A DNA stretch of 64,000 bases, from contig CAUYUJ010015504.1 in the NCBI GenBank assembly GCA_963575745.1, positions 1,854,454-1,918,453 on the forward strand, in the 5' to 3' direction. Below, piece after piece: positions 21,830-32,724 of this stretch. A program made the translations under genes and the position numbers. The first letter of the stretch is position 1; every line of letters starts with the position of its first letter. The DNA comes from Prorocentrum cordatum (taxonomy: Eukaryota > Sar > Dinophyceae > Prorocentrales > Prorocentraceae). A model generated the notes under the pieces. The model was not told the DNA's origin and searched no databases. It saw only the letters and a list, made by a program, of their open reading frames with translations.

Positions 21830-22078
21830 GGGGGCAAAGGGGGAGGGAGAGCGGGGAAAACCGCGGTCGGGCCGCGGAGGGAGGGGGGCCGCTGGGAGCC
21901 GCAAGGGCATGGCCCGCCAGGACGACCGAGGGAGGGCCACAGGGGGGGGGAGGGGGGAGGGGAAGGGGGAGGGGGAGGGGGGGGAGGGAGGGAGGGAGGG
22001 GGGAGGGGGAGGGGGAGGGAGGGGGAGGGAGGGGGAGGGGAGGGAGGGGAGGGGAGGGGGAGGGAGGGAGGGGGGCTA
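21830..22078. repeat. (GGGA)n purine tract
   Basis: Plus strand GGGA/GGGGA runs, densest at 21940-22075. Frames on both strands (Gly/Glu/Arg or Pro/Ser) are compositional. Confidence 0.9.
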
Positions 22079-22184
22079 GGTGCGCTCGCGTCACATCTGA
22101 CATCCTGCCACTCCCTCCCAATCCCTTGCCACGGCGTAGATCCCCTCTCGCTACTCGCACAGCCAGGTGTCGAGCAGGTCAATG

Positions 22185-22500
22185 ATCCCGAAAGGGAACG
22201 CGATGCATTGTAGAGCACGGCGTGGCATGGCGTAGAAGAGCACCGCAGAGCATAGTATGTCACAGCATGGCGTGGCGTGGCGTAGTGAAGAATTGCAGCA
22301 CAAAGCATTGCCACGCAAAGCATGACATCGCACAGCGGCCCCGAACATAACATTGCATAGCATGGCGTTGAAGATCAAAGCGTAGCATGGCATAGCACGA
22401 CGTGGCACTTAAGCACTGCATATCACAACTTCAGCTGAAGGCATGGCATCGAGCAACGGAACGTAACCTAGCATTGCATTGCATGCCGTGGCATGGCACG
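22185..22500 (+). repeat. Degenerate GCATGGCATAGCA repeat
   Basis: Imprecise repeats of GCATGGCGTGGC, CATAGCATGGC and GCATTGCA with no fixed period. Confidence 0.65.
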
Positions 22501-22504
22501 GGGA

Positions 22505-22855
22505 ATGACGCCAGCGCTGCAACGGGAACACGATTCGGAACGAGCGGAAGCGCGGAAATGATGCCAACGCTGCAGCGGGAACACGATTCGGAACGAGCGG
22601 AAGCACGGAAATGATGCCAGCGCTGCAGCGGGAGCACGATTAGGAACGAGCGGGGCCCGAAAATGAGGCCGGCGCCTCAGCGAGAGCAGCATTTTGAAAA
22701 AAAAATGCAGGCGAAAACCAAACTCCGGGGAATCCTGTGTGAAAAACAATGCGCGGGCGGGGGGGGGGGGGGGGGGGGGGGCGCGAACACTCCCAACCCG
22801 TCATCAGGGGAAGGAGGAGAGTAGTATTCATATTATTCAATAGTGTGGAGGGGGA
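22505..22855 (+). repeat. 53-58 bp tandem repeat plus TAGTATTCATATT module (dispersed repeat, copy 2)
   Basis: Three and a half units, each with ATGATGCCAACGCTGCAGCG, GGGAACACGATTCGGAACG and AGCGGAAGC segments. They are followed by a poly-G run (22757-22781) and GGAGAGTAGTATTCATATT (22816-22834). The same order is seen in decayed form at 97-255. Confidence 0.8.
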
Positions 22856-23960
22856 GGGAAGGGGGGGGGGGGGAAGGGGGGGGGGGCAAAGGGGGGGAGC
22901 GGGGGGCCACGGTCGGGAAAAAGGGGGGTGGCACGGTCGGGCAGCGGGAGGGGGCACGGTCGGCCGCTGGGGCGCGGTCGGTCTGAAAAAGAAGACGGGC
23001 GGGGGTGAGGGGAGCGGCGGGCCACGGTCTGGCTGCGGGGGGGGTGCACGGCCGGCAGGGATGGAAGGGGGGCGCGGGTGCAAGAGGGGCGGGGGGGGGA
23101 CGGTCGGTCGGACTAAGTGGAAGGGGGCGGGCGGAAAGGAGCGAAGGAACGCGGTCGCTAAAAAGGAAATGGCGAGGACGGGGGGGGCACGGTCCGGCCA
23201 CAAAAGGGGCACGGTCGGTCGGAATAGAACAAGGGGGGGGGCACGGGGGAAGGAAAGGGGGCACGGACAAAAGGAGAAAGGGGGCCACGGGGGTTCGAAA
23301 GTAAGCACGGTCTGTCGGTATACAAAAAACAGGGGCGGGGGGGAGCAGCGGGGGGGCAACAATCGGACAGCGGGGGAGGGGAAGACGGGGTCGGTCGGTA
23401 TAGTGGGGAGAAAGCCCCGGGGGGGAATGAGGGGAGCAAGGCAGAAGAAGGGGGGGGAAACGAGTGGCCCACGATCGGGAAGCGGGGAGGGGAGGCATGG
23501 ACGGTCGGAACCACGTGAATGGGCCACGGGGGAAAGGGGAAGGGGGGGGGGAGGCACGGAGAAACCAACAGAAGGCACAACCGGTTTCGTGCCTGCTCCT
23601 CCCCTCGTCGCCCCCCTCCGCCTGACAGGCGCGGCCTGCCAGGGACCAGCGCGGCGGCGCGCAGGGCTTCGGCCGAGCGACGGGGGGCGACGGGGGGGCA
23701 CGGTCGGCTGGAGTGGAAGGGGCGGGGCGCGGGGGGGGGGGGGCGGGGGGCCACGGTCAGGCAGCGGGGTGGGGGCGCGGTCGGGTGGCGGGGGGGGGGA
23801 GGAAGGGCCGCGCTCGGGCAGGGGAGCGGGGGGGGGGGGGCGGGTGGCGGGTGGCGGGTGGCGGGGAGCGGGGAGCGGGGGAGGGGAGCGGGGGGCGGGG
23901 GGAGCGGGGAGCCGGGGGGGGGCAGGGTCTGTCGGTCGGACCGAGGAGGATCGGGCGGGG
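22856..23960 (+). repeat. G-rich array with recurrent GGGGCACGGTCGG
   Basis: About 1.1 kb of plus-strand G runs of 4-10, punctuated by GGGCACGGTCGG or GGCCACGGTCGG roughly every 30-80 bp. The long proline-rich minus-strand and glycine-rich plus-strand frames are compositional. The region has strong G-quadruplex potential. Confidence 0.85.
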
Positions 23961-24786
23961 GAGGGAGCCAACACCCACGCATCCCAGAACCCCCAGCGCA
24001 CAGCGACAGCTGCCAACGCACATCCCAACACACCCTCGGGGCCACGGCCAGCACGCTCTCCAGCACATCACCGCGCGCATCCCAGCCCCCAACGCACACC
24101 CAACTACGTCCGACGCATCTCAGCACACCGATGCCAACACACGGACCCCAGCACACCGGGGCAATACACCGACACATCCCAGCACACCCGAACACAATCG
24201 GTCGATAACTAACGATCAGGCCGGTTGGTATGATAAATGATCAGGGGGCGATATAGGGCCCCTGCCCTGCAACCTTTATCACCCTCCCCATTACGGGGCA
24301 CCCAATAACCAACCACGGAAGGACAACCGGGACAACCGTGTCCATCCATCGAACAAACAACAAACCAGGTTGGTCCTACTATCTACAGGCCTCACTTTCT
24401 ATTGATCTCCCGACCCGTTTGTGTGCCGATGTACTGATGTAACCTGGCCGTTAGTCCCACTACTGAGCTCACCATCGGCACTTCTTACTATCTACTGTCG
24501 ACTACTGGTGCCACTACCGAAAGGTACCACTGTCAACCTCACGACTGTCCCAATATCGACCTTACTATCTATACATCGGTATCACTACCGATCTTCGGAT
24601 ATCACGGTCTATCCATCGGAACAACCCACGCATTATTCTTGCGTGTTAGCCAAAATCCCGCGGCCCCGAAAGTGCCGAGCGTTTACACATATTGCCGAAA
24701 CCTATCGAAGCACTCATCTGGGCAATCATCGGGACAACCGTCAGGACAACCAAATAGACGAAAGAAAACAAACACAAACATCAACT
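23961..24786. other. No gene; degenerate CCAACACA and GGACAACC repeats
   Basis: CCCAGCACAC/CCAACACA repeats up to 24200 give way to sequence rich in CCATCGGGACAACC and ACTATCTATC. The same words recur at 24720-25020, 25190-25220 and 27100-27560, suggesting an old dispersed family. Confidence 0.55.
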
Positions 24787-24921
24787 TTTGGCGCTCCGCG
24801 CGGATTTCTTGGATCCGCGCTGGCCCCCCTCCCTGGCGCGCGGAGCGCACCAGGGGCGGCGCCTGAGGCGCCGCCAGGGGGGACCAAGCACGGATCCAAG
24901 AAATCCACGCGGAGCGCCAAA
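24787..24921. repeat. Cloverleaf inverted-repeat element, copy 1
   Basis: Outer arms TTTGGCGCTCCGCGCGGATT... and its near-perfect reverse complement enclose two further hairpins: CCCTGGCGCGC-GGA-GCGCACCAGGG and GGCGGCGCC-TGA-GGCGCCGCC. It is flanked on both sides by GGGCAATxATCGGGACAACC, giving a larger direct repeat around the element. Confidence 0.85.
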
Positions 24922-25024
24922 CAGTTTCTGTTTGTGGCGTCTTTCTTCTTCGGATCGAAACACTCCTTTGGGCAATTATCGGGACAACCATTAGGACAAC
25001 CAAAGCGGACAACCATCTGACTAC

Positions 25025-25176
25025 CTACCAGACCACCCCAACCCAACCCGAAAACCCGAATTTCGGGTTAGGGGGGCACGGGTTCCATCTGTGTTTTCTG
25101 CATGTCCCCCGACCCCCCCCCACTGGAAGTGGAAGGCAAATTGAGGCCTTCGGGTTGGCTTGGGGTGGTTTTGTAG
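25025..25176. mobile_element. MITE-like TIR element, copy 1
   Basis: The 152-bp element starts CTACCAGACCACCCCAACCC and ends with the imperfect reverse complement of that string (GGGTTGGCTTGGGGTGG and TTTTGTAG). The interior holds CCCGAATTTCGGGTTAGGGG. A second copy lies 0.6 kb away. It has no coding capacity. Confidence 0.82.
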
Positions 25177-25239
25177 GTGGCGAGGTGACATCAGGTCAAC
25201 CAAAGCTGACAACCATCGGGACAACCCTCATGCGAGGCA

Positions 25240-25400
25240 AGGATTTATCCATATCCACCGCCTGGGAACCGACGTCCTGGTGCCCCAGCGGGCGGTGGAT
25301 GTGGATATATTTCGGCACCTGGGGGCCCGAACATGTCCATCAACACCGCCTGCCGAGGCTCCGAAAACTGACCCTCCAGGCGCTGGTCATGTATAACTTC
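25240..25400. repeat. Imperfect inverted repeat (CCATATCCACCGCC / GGCGGTGGATGTGGATAT)
   Basis: Arms at about 25249-25264 and 25290-25308, then a partial third copy CCATCAACACCGCC at about 25337. Unlabelled small fold-back element. Confidence 0.5.
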
Positions 25401-25419
25401 CCGCCGTTGAATCGATGTC

Positions 25420-25600
25420 ATCCCAGATGGCTCCAAGAGCGTCCCCAAGCCTCCCAAGGAGCGCCGCAAGAGGGCCCGAAGAGGCGCCAAGGGAGGCCCT
25501 GAGAGGCGTCCAGGAGGCCTCCAAGGAGGCTCCCAACAGACCCCCAAGAGGCTCCCCAAAATACGCAAGACGCTCCAAGAGGCCCCCGGGACCGCTAAGC
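25420..25600 (+). repeat. Degenerate CCAAGAGGC array
   Basis: GCTCCAAGAG, GAGGCGCCAAGGGAGGC and CCCCCAAGAGGCTCC units; the same family as 13.6-18.05 kb. Confidence 0.75.
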
Positions 25601-25602
25601 AC

Positions 25603-25759
25603 CTACCAGACCACCCCAACCCAACCCGAAGACCCGAATTTCGGGTTAGGGGGCGGTACAGGCTTCATATGTGTTTGTTCCATGTTCCCCGACTCCCACC
25701 CCCCACTGGGAATGGAGAGCAAAACGGGGACGTCGGGTTGGGTTGGGGTGGTTTGGTGG
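25603..25759. mobile_element. MITE-like TIR element, copy 2
   Basis: Begins CTACCAGACCACCCCAACCC and ends GGGTTGGGTTGGGGTGGTTT, so its right terminus is closer to a perfect inverted repeat than copy 1. The interior retains CGAATTTCGGGTTAGGGGG and GTTCCATGTTCCCCGACT. Confidence 0.82.
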
Positions 25760-27640
25760 GCGGTGGAAGACGCTCCAAGATGCCTCCAACGAGCTTCCAA
25801 GAGACAGCCGAGGAGGCTCTGAGAGGCGACCCGCCTGGGCATCGTTTTTGGGTGGGCTGGAGGGGATGCATGAAGCGTCAAAAAATCGAACTGCCACCTC
25901 GTGGTCACATTGCGGACGGTGGGGGACATGCCGAGTATCTTCGGTCGAATTGGGACATACCGGGCAGTTTCTAATACATAGGATTATGAACCATATAGGA
26001 ATTATAATACATGATTCATGCATGAATAATTTAATGCATCAGTTCATCCTTGTATTGATTAATAAACCCCTTATTTTTTAATACATGGTCCGCACGCGGA
26101 GCATGTACCAAAATGTATGATGATATCTGGCGATGCTGAATCCCCCGCAACAAAAGCCCACACCGTTCACGCCGGGGCTCGCGTCTTGGCGTGGTGCGCG
26201 CCAGCGGCAGCTCATGTCGCGAGCACGACATCACATGGCGACTACCACATCTATATCGCAGCAAAACCGTACAATGCGTTGCGACAAAGACCGCGGTGCC
26301 GAACTTGTACAATCAATTCCAAAAACGACCTTCTAGCACGATTGGGCGATTTCAGTCGACATGAACGCATAAATACCCAACACGCCTGTATTTCCTGCCG
26401 AAGGCCGACAAGAACGTTAGGGCGGGTGGAACCAACAGCGGGACGACCATCGGCGTCGTTCGTTATAAATTTGCACTGGGCGATACTCTACAGCTTTGAA
26501 CTCGGAATCGTGGAAATCCTGTTCCGAACGCTTCCAGGTCACAACATGCTTAAGAGAAAAAACTCAAAGGATGGAAAGCACTACCAGCTTGTCTTGCGTG
26601 TTTAGCTGAGTATGCGAATGTTTTCAGATCAGCTGAATGGGTCGCTTAACATTGCCGTCTACGAAGTTCTCCATTCCTTCTCGTTGCGTTCGTGTCCTCT
26701 CATTGATGTTATTATGTTGTGTTCCTGTTGCCTGTTGGTCTTCTCTGGCCGTGGCTGCTGGCTTGTCGCGGAACTTCGACAACTGTTTCTCGCCGGCGTT
26801 AGACCTGTGTCACGGCAATGCTGTTTGCGCTAGTGTATCTGCGCGCGGAGCGGGAGAAACGGGGGGCAGCAAAAACGGGAGAGCGGGGAAGCGAAGACGG
26901 CAGGGAAGACAAAGAGAAACCCCTCGACAAAACAAACACAAACAACTACAATGGTCCACAGCGACGGAACAACAAAAACGCAAAACACGAAAACATGACA
27001 CAACAAACGCTGGAACACGCCGCAACGTTGCCTTCGCGTCTTCATGTCGTCAAGAGCCTGAAATGCGAAACGGTAACAATCACAAGGCACTTTCGGATGA
27101 ACCAGGACCATCGGGACAACCGCCTTCACCCATCACAAATCATCCCAATCGGCCTCACGAGCGGTCGGCGTCACCATTTGCCCATCGATTTACTTATCTC
27201 CTGGTATTACTCTATGTATACAAACACAAATATTTACATCATATTCAATCCCACTGCCTATCCATATCACCGTTTGTCCACCGATAGCACAACCGTCTTG
27301 CCGATGTAAATGCAAGCACTGTTACATACACTGGTCCCACTGTAGAATGTCTGTATATTAGGTACGAGCGTCTGTCGACTCCACGGTCCCTCTATCCTTA
27401 TCACTACTCGCTTTCTATCGAGAGAATCATCGGGACATGTATCGCAACGGCCGTGTCCATCCATCAGGCAACCTCTATCGGACTCACGGTAGATCGGTCT
27501 CACGCGCCGCCCGTTGAACTACACACGGGCTTCCCTATGGCTATATCGACCTTAGTCTCTATTTCTCTCACTATAACTCACCTTATGTATGAATATTTCT
27601 ACATATTAGAAAGCGTCGTAGTAACAGTAATAGGAAATAG
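25760..27640. other. No gene recognised; AT-rich island at 25970-26110
   Basis: Includes one copy of the GGGCTGGxGGGGATGC motif (25849-25890), an AT-rich stretch with TAATACAT repeats, and old GGACAACC/ACTATCTATC sequence. A 162-codon plus-strand frame at 26117-26605 has no recognisable domain and was not called. Confidence 0.5.
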
Positions 27641-27654
27641 TAGAAATAGAGGCA

Positions 27655-27735
27655 CTAGCAAAAGTGGTAGTAGTAGTCGTAGTAGTAGCAGTCGTAGTAG
27701 CAGTGGTAGTAGAAGTAGAAGTAGAAGTAGAAGTG

Positions 27736-27772
<37 letters not shown>

Positions 27773-27775
27773 GAG
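27655..27775 (+). repeat. (AGT)n microsatellite, short block
   Basis: GTAGTAGTAGTCGTAGTAGC-type triplets, a small outlier of the 28.6-30.3 kb array. Confidence 0.95.
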
Positions 27776-28056
27776 TCAAGCTAGCCAGCTCGAGCGAGTC
27801 AAGCATGGCATGCCCAGTCCCACCCGCCCTCCCACAACATAAGAAGCAAAGCTGGCACAACTGGGGGCCGAAGTCACACCGGCCAGCCGGTTTGGTACAG
27901 CTGATGCGGCCGCGATGGCGGTTGCCGACGGGAACTGGCGAGCGCGTGTTGAATGCCGCGCACGCATTGCCAGACGAGTCGAGAATGGCCCGGTACACCG
28001 CAGGAAGCCAGAGGTGGCCGGAGGAAGCCCGACGGTCTGACAGGACACCCCAAAGC

Positions 28057-28445
28057 ATTTTTGTGAAAAAGCATTGGGTTTTTGATGTTTTTATGTTGAA
28101 ATGCTTGCAAACACACGGTGTTCGGTAGGATTCTGACATGAACGCGCGAGTGTGCTCTTTGTGGTATTTTTTGCACAGGATTCGCGGCCTGGGTGCATGA
28201 CAGAGCATCGCGAGTGCACCGCGCGATGACGTGAAATCGCTGGATTTGACCGAATTCTTAAGATTCCTATGGTTTTCCTATGATTTCAGCAAGAGAGCCC
28301 GGGCGGGAAATTTGTACAATTTTTGTGAAAAAAGCATTGGGTTTTTGATGTTTTTATGTTGAAATGCTTGCAAACACACGGTGTTCGGTAGGATTCTGAC
28401 ATGAACGCGCGCGTGTGCTCTTTGTGGTATTTTTTGCAATGGATT
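28057..28445 (+). repeat. Two direct repeats of about 125 bp separated by about 140 bp
   Basis: 28057-28180 and 28319-28445 share AAGCATTGGGTTTTTGATG, GAAATGCTTGCAAACACACG and GTGTGCTCTTTGTGG with only a few differences, so the duplication is recent. No coding function is apparent. Confidence 0.92.
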
Positions 28446-28589
28446 ATCGCCGTGGACGACAGGACGTCCATGTCGAGAGGAAAAAATAAGAAAAATGTTG
28501 ATTTTGTATTTTTTTTACAGGTTAGGATGGGACCACCCGGATGCGGCCCCTAATGGCCGGCCTGAGGGGGGAGTAGGAGTATATTCTAA

Positions 28590-28605
28590 TAAGGAATAAG
28601 GATAG

Positions 28606-28640
<35 letters not shown>

Positions 28641-28653
28641 ATAGTACTAGTAA

Positions 28654-28697
<44 letters not shown>

Positions 28698-29189
28698 ATC
28701 GTAGTGCTAGTAATAGTAGTAGCAGACGTAGTACTAATAGTCGTAGTAGTAGTCGTAGCAGTCGTGAAAGTAGGAGTAATAGTAATCGTAGTCGTAGTCA
28801 TAGTGGGGGTAGCAGTGCTAGTAGCCGTAGTGGTAGTCGTATGATTGGTTCTAGTTTTATTAATAGCAGTAGCAGTAGTAAGCGCCGTCGTAGTAGGCGT
28901 AGTAGTAGTAGTCGTAGTAGTAGTAATAGTAGTAGTCGTAGTCGTAAGTACTGTAGAAATAGTAATAGCAGTCGGAGTAACAGTAGTAGTAGGAATAAGA
29001 ATAAACAAAAAACTGACAAACAAGTAGCAGTAGTAAGAGCCGTAGTGGTTGTAATACTGGTGGTAACAGTAAGAACAAGAGTAACAGTAGCAGTCGTAGC
29101 AGCCGTAGTAGTAGTAGTAGTAGTAGTGGTCATTTCAGTAGTAGTAGTAGTAGTAGTAATAATGTTAGTATTAGTAGTGGGAGTAGTTC

Positions 29190-29220
<31 letters not shown>

Positions 29221-29267
29221 CGTCGTCGTAGTACTAGTGGTAGTAATAGTAGTCGTAGTTGTTGTAG

Positions 29268-29302
<35 letters not shown>

Positions 29303-29462
29303 ATAGTAGTCGTAGTAGTAGTAGTAGTAGTAGTAGTAGAAATAGTAGTAGTAGTAGTAGCAGCAGTAGCAGTAGTAGTAGTAGTAGTAGTAGTACTCGT
29401 ACTAGTACCAGTACTAGTACAAGTAGTAGTAGTAGTCGTAGTAATAGTAGTAGTCGTAGTAC

Positions 29463-29507
<45 letters not shown>

Positions 29508-29614
29508 AAGTGGTAGTAGTAGTAGTAGTCGTAGTAGCAGTAGTCGAGGTAGTAGTAGTAGTAGTGGTAGTAGTGGTAGTGGTAGTCGTAGCAGTGATAG
29601 TAGTACGTCGTAGC

Positions 29615-29679
<65 letters not shown>

Positions 29680-29770
29680 TGGTAGTAGTAGTAGTAGTAA
29701 AAAATAGTAGTCGTCGTAGTAGTAGTAGTGGCAGTACTAGTAGTAGTAGTAGTAGCTGTTGTTGTAGGAA

Positions 29771-29819
<49 letters not shown>

Positions 29820-30006
29820 GGTAGTAGTAGTAATCGAATTGGTATATGTAGTCGTGGCCGTAGTCGTGATCGTAGTCGCAGTCGTAGTCGCAGTCGCAGT
29901 CGTAGTAGTAGTAATAGTAGAAGTCGTCGTCGTCGTCGTCGCAATAGTCATTGTAATCGTAGAAGTAGTAGTAGTCGTAGTAGTAGTAGTAGTAGTCGTC
30001 GTAGTC

Positions 30007-30072
<66 letters not shown>

Positions 30073-30159
30073 GTAACAGTAGTCGTAGTAATAGTAGTGG
30101 CAGTAAGAACAGCAAAAGTAGCAGTAGTAGTCGTAGTAGTAGTAGTAGTAGTAGTAGTC

Positions 30160-30204
<45 letters not shown>

Positions 30205-30285
30205 ATAGTAGTAGTAGTAGTAGTAGTACCAGTAGTAGTGGTAGTAGTAACACTAGTAAACGTAGTAGTAATTGTTGTAAGAAGA
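28590..30285 (+). repeat. 1.7-kb (AGT)n/(TAG)n microsatellite
   Basis: Almost continuous AGT triplets with scattered CGT, AAT and GCA variants. Ser-, Val- and Thr/Tyr/Leu-homopolymer frames up to 560 codons run through it in several registers and are artefacts of the repeat. Confidence 0.97.
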
Positions 30286-30597
30286 AGAATACAGTTTCCA
30301 CATGGGTTCGCAGTAGATGGGGGTGGAGGATTGCGCCGAAACGGCGATGCAACGGCGACGTCGGCGATGCATCGGCGACGTCGGCAATGGAACAAATGGG
30401 GGCTCCACATCGCTGGCGCATCGGTCTCCATGTCAGCGCAAGTCCGGCTGGCGAGGCCTGGCGAGGGCCCTCGGAGGCCGAAGGCGGCGAACAAGCGCCC
30501 GCTCCGGTTTTTCAAGGAGCGTGGGCTCTCTGGGCTGCCTGGTACAAGCCCTCTGCACTCCGCCCGACCACTCTGGCTTGTTTTGCCCCCTCTGGGG

Positions 30598-30735
30598 GTG
30601 GGGGGAGGAGGAGGATGAGCAGGAGGGAGGTGGAGGAGGAGCAGGAGGAGGAGGAGGAGGAGGAGGAGGAGGAGGGAGGAGGAGGGAGGAGGAGGAGGAG
30701 CAGGAGGAGGAGGAGCAGGAGATGGAGCAGGAGCC
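30598..30735 (+). repeat. (GGA)n microsatellite
   Basis: GAGGAGGAGCAGG-type triplets abutting the candidate last exon of the glycosyltransferase gene. Confidence 0.95.
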
Positions 30736-30749
30736 CTCTTTTTGCCCCT

Positions 30750-30903
30750 TCTCGGGCGGGAGGTCCGCGGACACGCCCGCGCGGCCCGTGCCGCGGGCGA
30801 TGCACTCCCGCAACTCCTCCTGGTAGGTGGCGCGCCCCTCGTCGTCGCCCCGCACCCACTCCTCCCGGGCGTCGATCTCGCTCGGGGGCTTCCCGAGGCG
30901 TCC
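30750..30903 (-). CDS. Candidate 3' exon of glycosyltransferase gene (exon 5)
   Basis: The minus strand has a CAG acceptor ending at 30904. Translation from 30903 in phase 0 gives GRLGKPPSEIDAREEWVRGD, then DEGRATYQEELRECIARGTG, an ordinary soluble sequence quite unlike the neighbouring repeats. The candidate upstream exon (ends NCVVY, donor GT at 31841-31840) is also phase 0, so the two join in frame. The downstream limit is uncertain because the frame runs into a TCC repeat. The function of this tail is not recognised, and linkage to the exons above is inferred. Confidence 0.4.
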
Positions 30904-31420
30904 CTGGTCCCGGGCGCCCTCGTGACGACGATGACGACGACGACGACGACGACGGCCTGGTGACCAGCGCCCTCGGCGTCTCGCCGCGTCGTCGTCGTCG
31001 TCGTCGTCTGGTCCCGTCGTCCTGGAGGCGCGCTCTCCCGCTCTCGCTCTCGTCCTTTTCTGTTTCTCTCTCTCTCTCTCTCTTTCGCTCTTATCGCTTC
31101 CTCCTTCGTCTCTGCTCCTGTGCTCTGCTTGTGGGGTCCAAAGCCCGGATGGGGGAGCGCCAGAAAAGGCCTTCGACACGTCTCGTAGCTCTGGAATCTG
31201 GGACCCCCTGGGCCTCACAATGGGGCGCACTGAAGGCCCCAACAGCGTGGCCTGGGTCCCGCTGGTCGATGTACCGTTTGCCACGTTTGATGGATATACA
31301 GGCTGCTCCCTTCGAGTCTCGAGGGGGCATCTCCCAAATCGTGGTGGTGGGATGGTGGGGGTAGGGATGGGGCAGGGGATGGGGATCGATTAGACGAGTC
31401 TGACTTCTGGGGCACCCTGA

Positions 31421-31590
31421 GAGTGACCCTGAGTAAGAGTGACCCTGAGTAAGAGTGACCTTGAGTAAGAGTGACCCTGAGTAAGAGTGACCCTGAGTAA
31501 GAGTGAGAGTGACCCTGAGTAAGAGTGACCCTGAGTAAGAGTGACCCTGAGTAGGGGCTCGGCTACACGTGAGAGTGACCCTGAGTAAGA
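31421..31590 (+). repeat. 15-16 bp minisatellite (AGAGTGACCCTGAGTA)
   Basis: About ten units of AGTAAGAGTGACCCTG. It adjoins and partly shares sequence with the terminal repeat of the TIR element at 31585-31790, from which it was probably amplified. Confidence 0.92.
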
Positions 31591-31790
31591 GTGAGCTTTG
31601 GTGCGCGGCTTAACGGGGGACGCGGGGTGGCCAAACCTGGGCGCGCAAGCCGCTCCTGCTCGCTCCTGGCCCCTCACTCGTCCTCGTCCTGCTTGCTCGT
31701 CCTCCTTCCCTCCCTCTCTCCCTCCCTGTCGGGGGGCCCCATCGGGCCCACACCAAAAGTCACTCTGGCAAAGGCTCACTCTTCGAGACC
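31585..31790. mobile_element. TIR element of the AAGAGTGAxCTTTGGTG family, copy 1
   Basis: Left terminus AAGAGTGAGCTTTGGTGCG and right terminus CCCACACCAAAAGTCACTCT are inverted repeats. Relatives: 45784-45960 (both ends recognisable) and a left-half sequence at 46950-46990 (GCAAGAGTGACCTGTGGTGC). In the proposed gene model it lies in the last intron. Confidence 0.6.
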
Positions 31791-31841
31791 CTGGGGGCGC
31801 CCTGGGCCAGGGATGCCCCTGGCCCCCCCCGGCTTGTTCAC

Positions 31842-32030
31842 GTAGACCACGCAGTTCCGGTTCAGCAGGGCGGGTATGATCGAGAAGGAGCTCCTGGACA
31901 GCACGAGGACCTGCGCCCGGGCCAGGTGTGCCCAGATCGGCACCAGGTCCTCGTCGTCGAAGTGGAGCTTCATCCCTCTGTCACTGTACCCCTGGAAGTC
32001 CGCCACCCGCGCTCTGTCGCAGCGGGGACG
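31842..32030 (-). CDS. Candidate C-terminal catalytic exon of glycosyltransferase (exon 4)
   Basis: The frame reads DFQGYSDRGMKLHFDDEDLV, then PIWAHLARAQVLVLSRSSFS and IIPALLNRNCVVY. This is the C-terminal half of a GT-B fold of the FUT8/NodZ-like kind: an acidic DDED loop, then a WAH helix, then a SRSSFS strand that normally contacts the sugar nucleotide. The other half of such a domain (with H-L-R-R-E-D) is at 44316-43706 on the same strand. After VVY the next bases are GT (31841-31840), a possible donor; read through, the frame stops at 31776. The left splice site is uncertain (several AGs between 32010 and 32030). Whether this exon belongs with the upstream exons 12 kb away or to a second copy cannot be decided here. 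Confidence 0.6.
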
Positions 32031-32600
32031 TCTTAGGCCGGGCCTCTTTCTTTGGGCTCAGACGTCGTCGTGTTCTTCTCTGCGTGGACCTCCGGTGGTC
32101 TGGGCCAGCTCCCCGGGACCGATCTCTCATCCCCAGTCGTTTTGTTGACGGCCCCGTGGACCAGCAAGGCCCCCACTACGCCGAAGACAGCACCAACATG
32201 CCGCCGCTTGCTGTCACGGCGAGAAGGTGGCACCCTGCTTCCCCAAATCGGTGCGTGCATGCGGGCAGGGGCTCCCAACACGTCTGTCGTGTGAGGAACT
32301 AGAGGCCTCCCAGGTGGGGTTACAGGAGATAGGGTCGGAGGATCGCACCGCATCGTCGATGCATCACCGATGCATCGACGTCGGCGATGCGTCGGCGGCG
32401 TCGGCGTGGAGGACTTCGGGCTCCTCATCGAGCCGCATCGCCGATGTACCGGCGATGCGGCGGGATCCTCTGAGCCTATCTCTACTTCGACCGCATCTGT
32501 GAGGCCTGGACAATTACAAACTACCCAAGCAAGCCTGCCCACCACACCGCAACTTGCATGGTGGCTGGCAACTTCTGCGGACGGTCACCACTTGGGAGGC
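32031..32600. other. No gene recognised; GCGATGC repeats at 32340-32460
   Basis: CATCGxCGATGC and CGACGTCGGCGATG words repeat here and also at 30335-30395. No further exon is recognised. Confidence 0.5.
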
Positions 32601-32609
32601 CCAGAGGGA

Positions 32610-32692
32610 ACCTAGAGGAGGAGAAGGAGGAGGAGGAAAAGGAGGAGGACGATAACGAGTACGAGGAGGCCAAGTGGAGGAGGATTGGGGAG

Positions 32693-32724
<32 letters not shown>

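Noticed and set aside
22640-24212. 463-487 codon Pro-rich (minus) and Gly-rich (plus) frames
   Set aside because: Both strands are open because of the G-rich repeat; no non-repetitive domain is present.
26117-26605. 162-codon plus-strand frame
   Set aside because: No domain, no homology recognised, opposite in direction to all other coding signals, and lying in repeat-derived sequence.
28841-31364. Very long Val-, Ser- and Thr-rich open frames
   Set aside because: They are translations of the AGT microsatellite in different registers on both strands.
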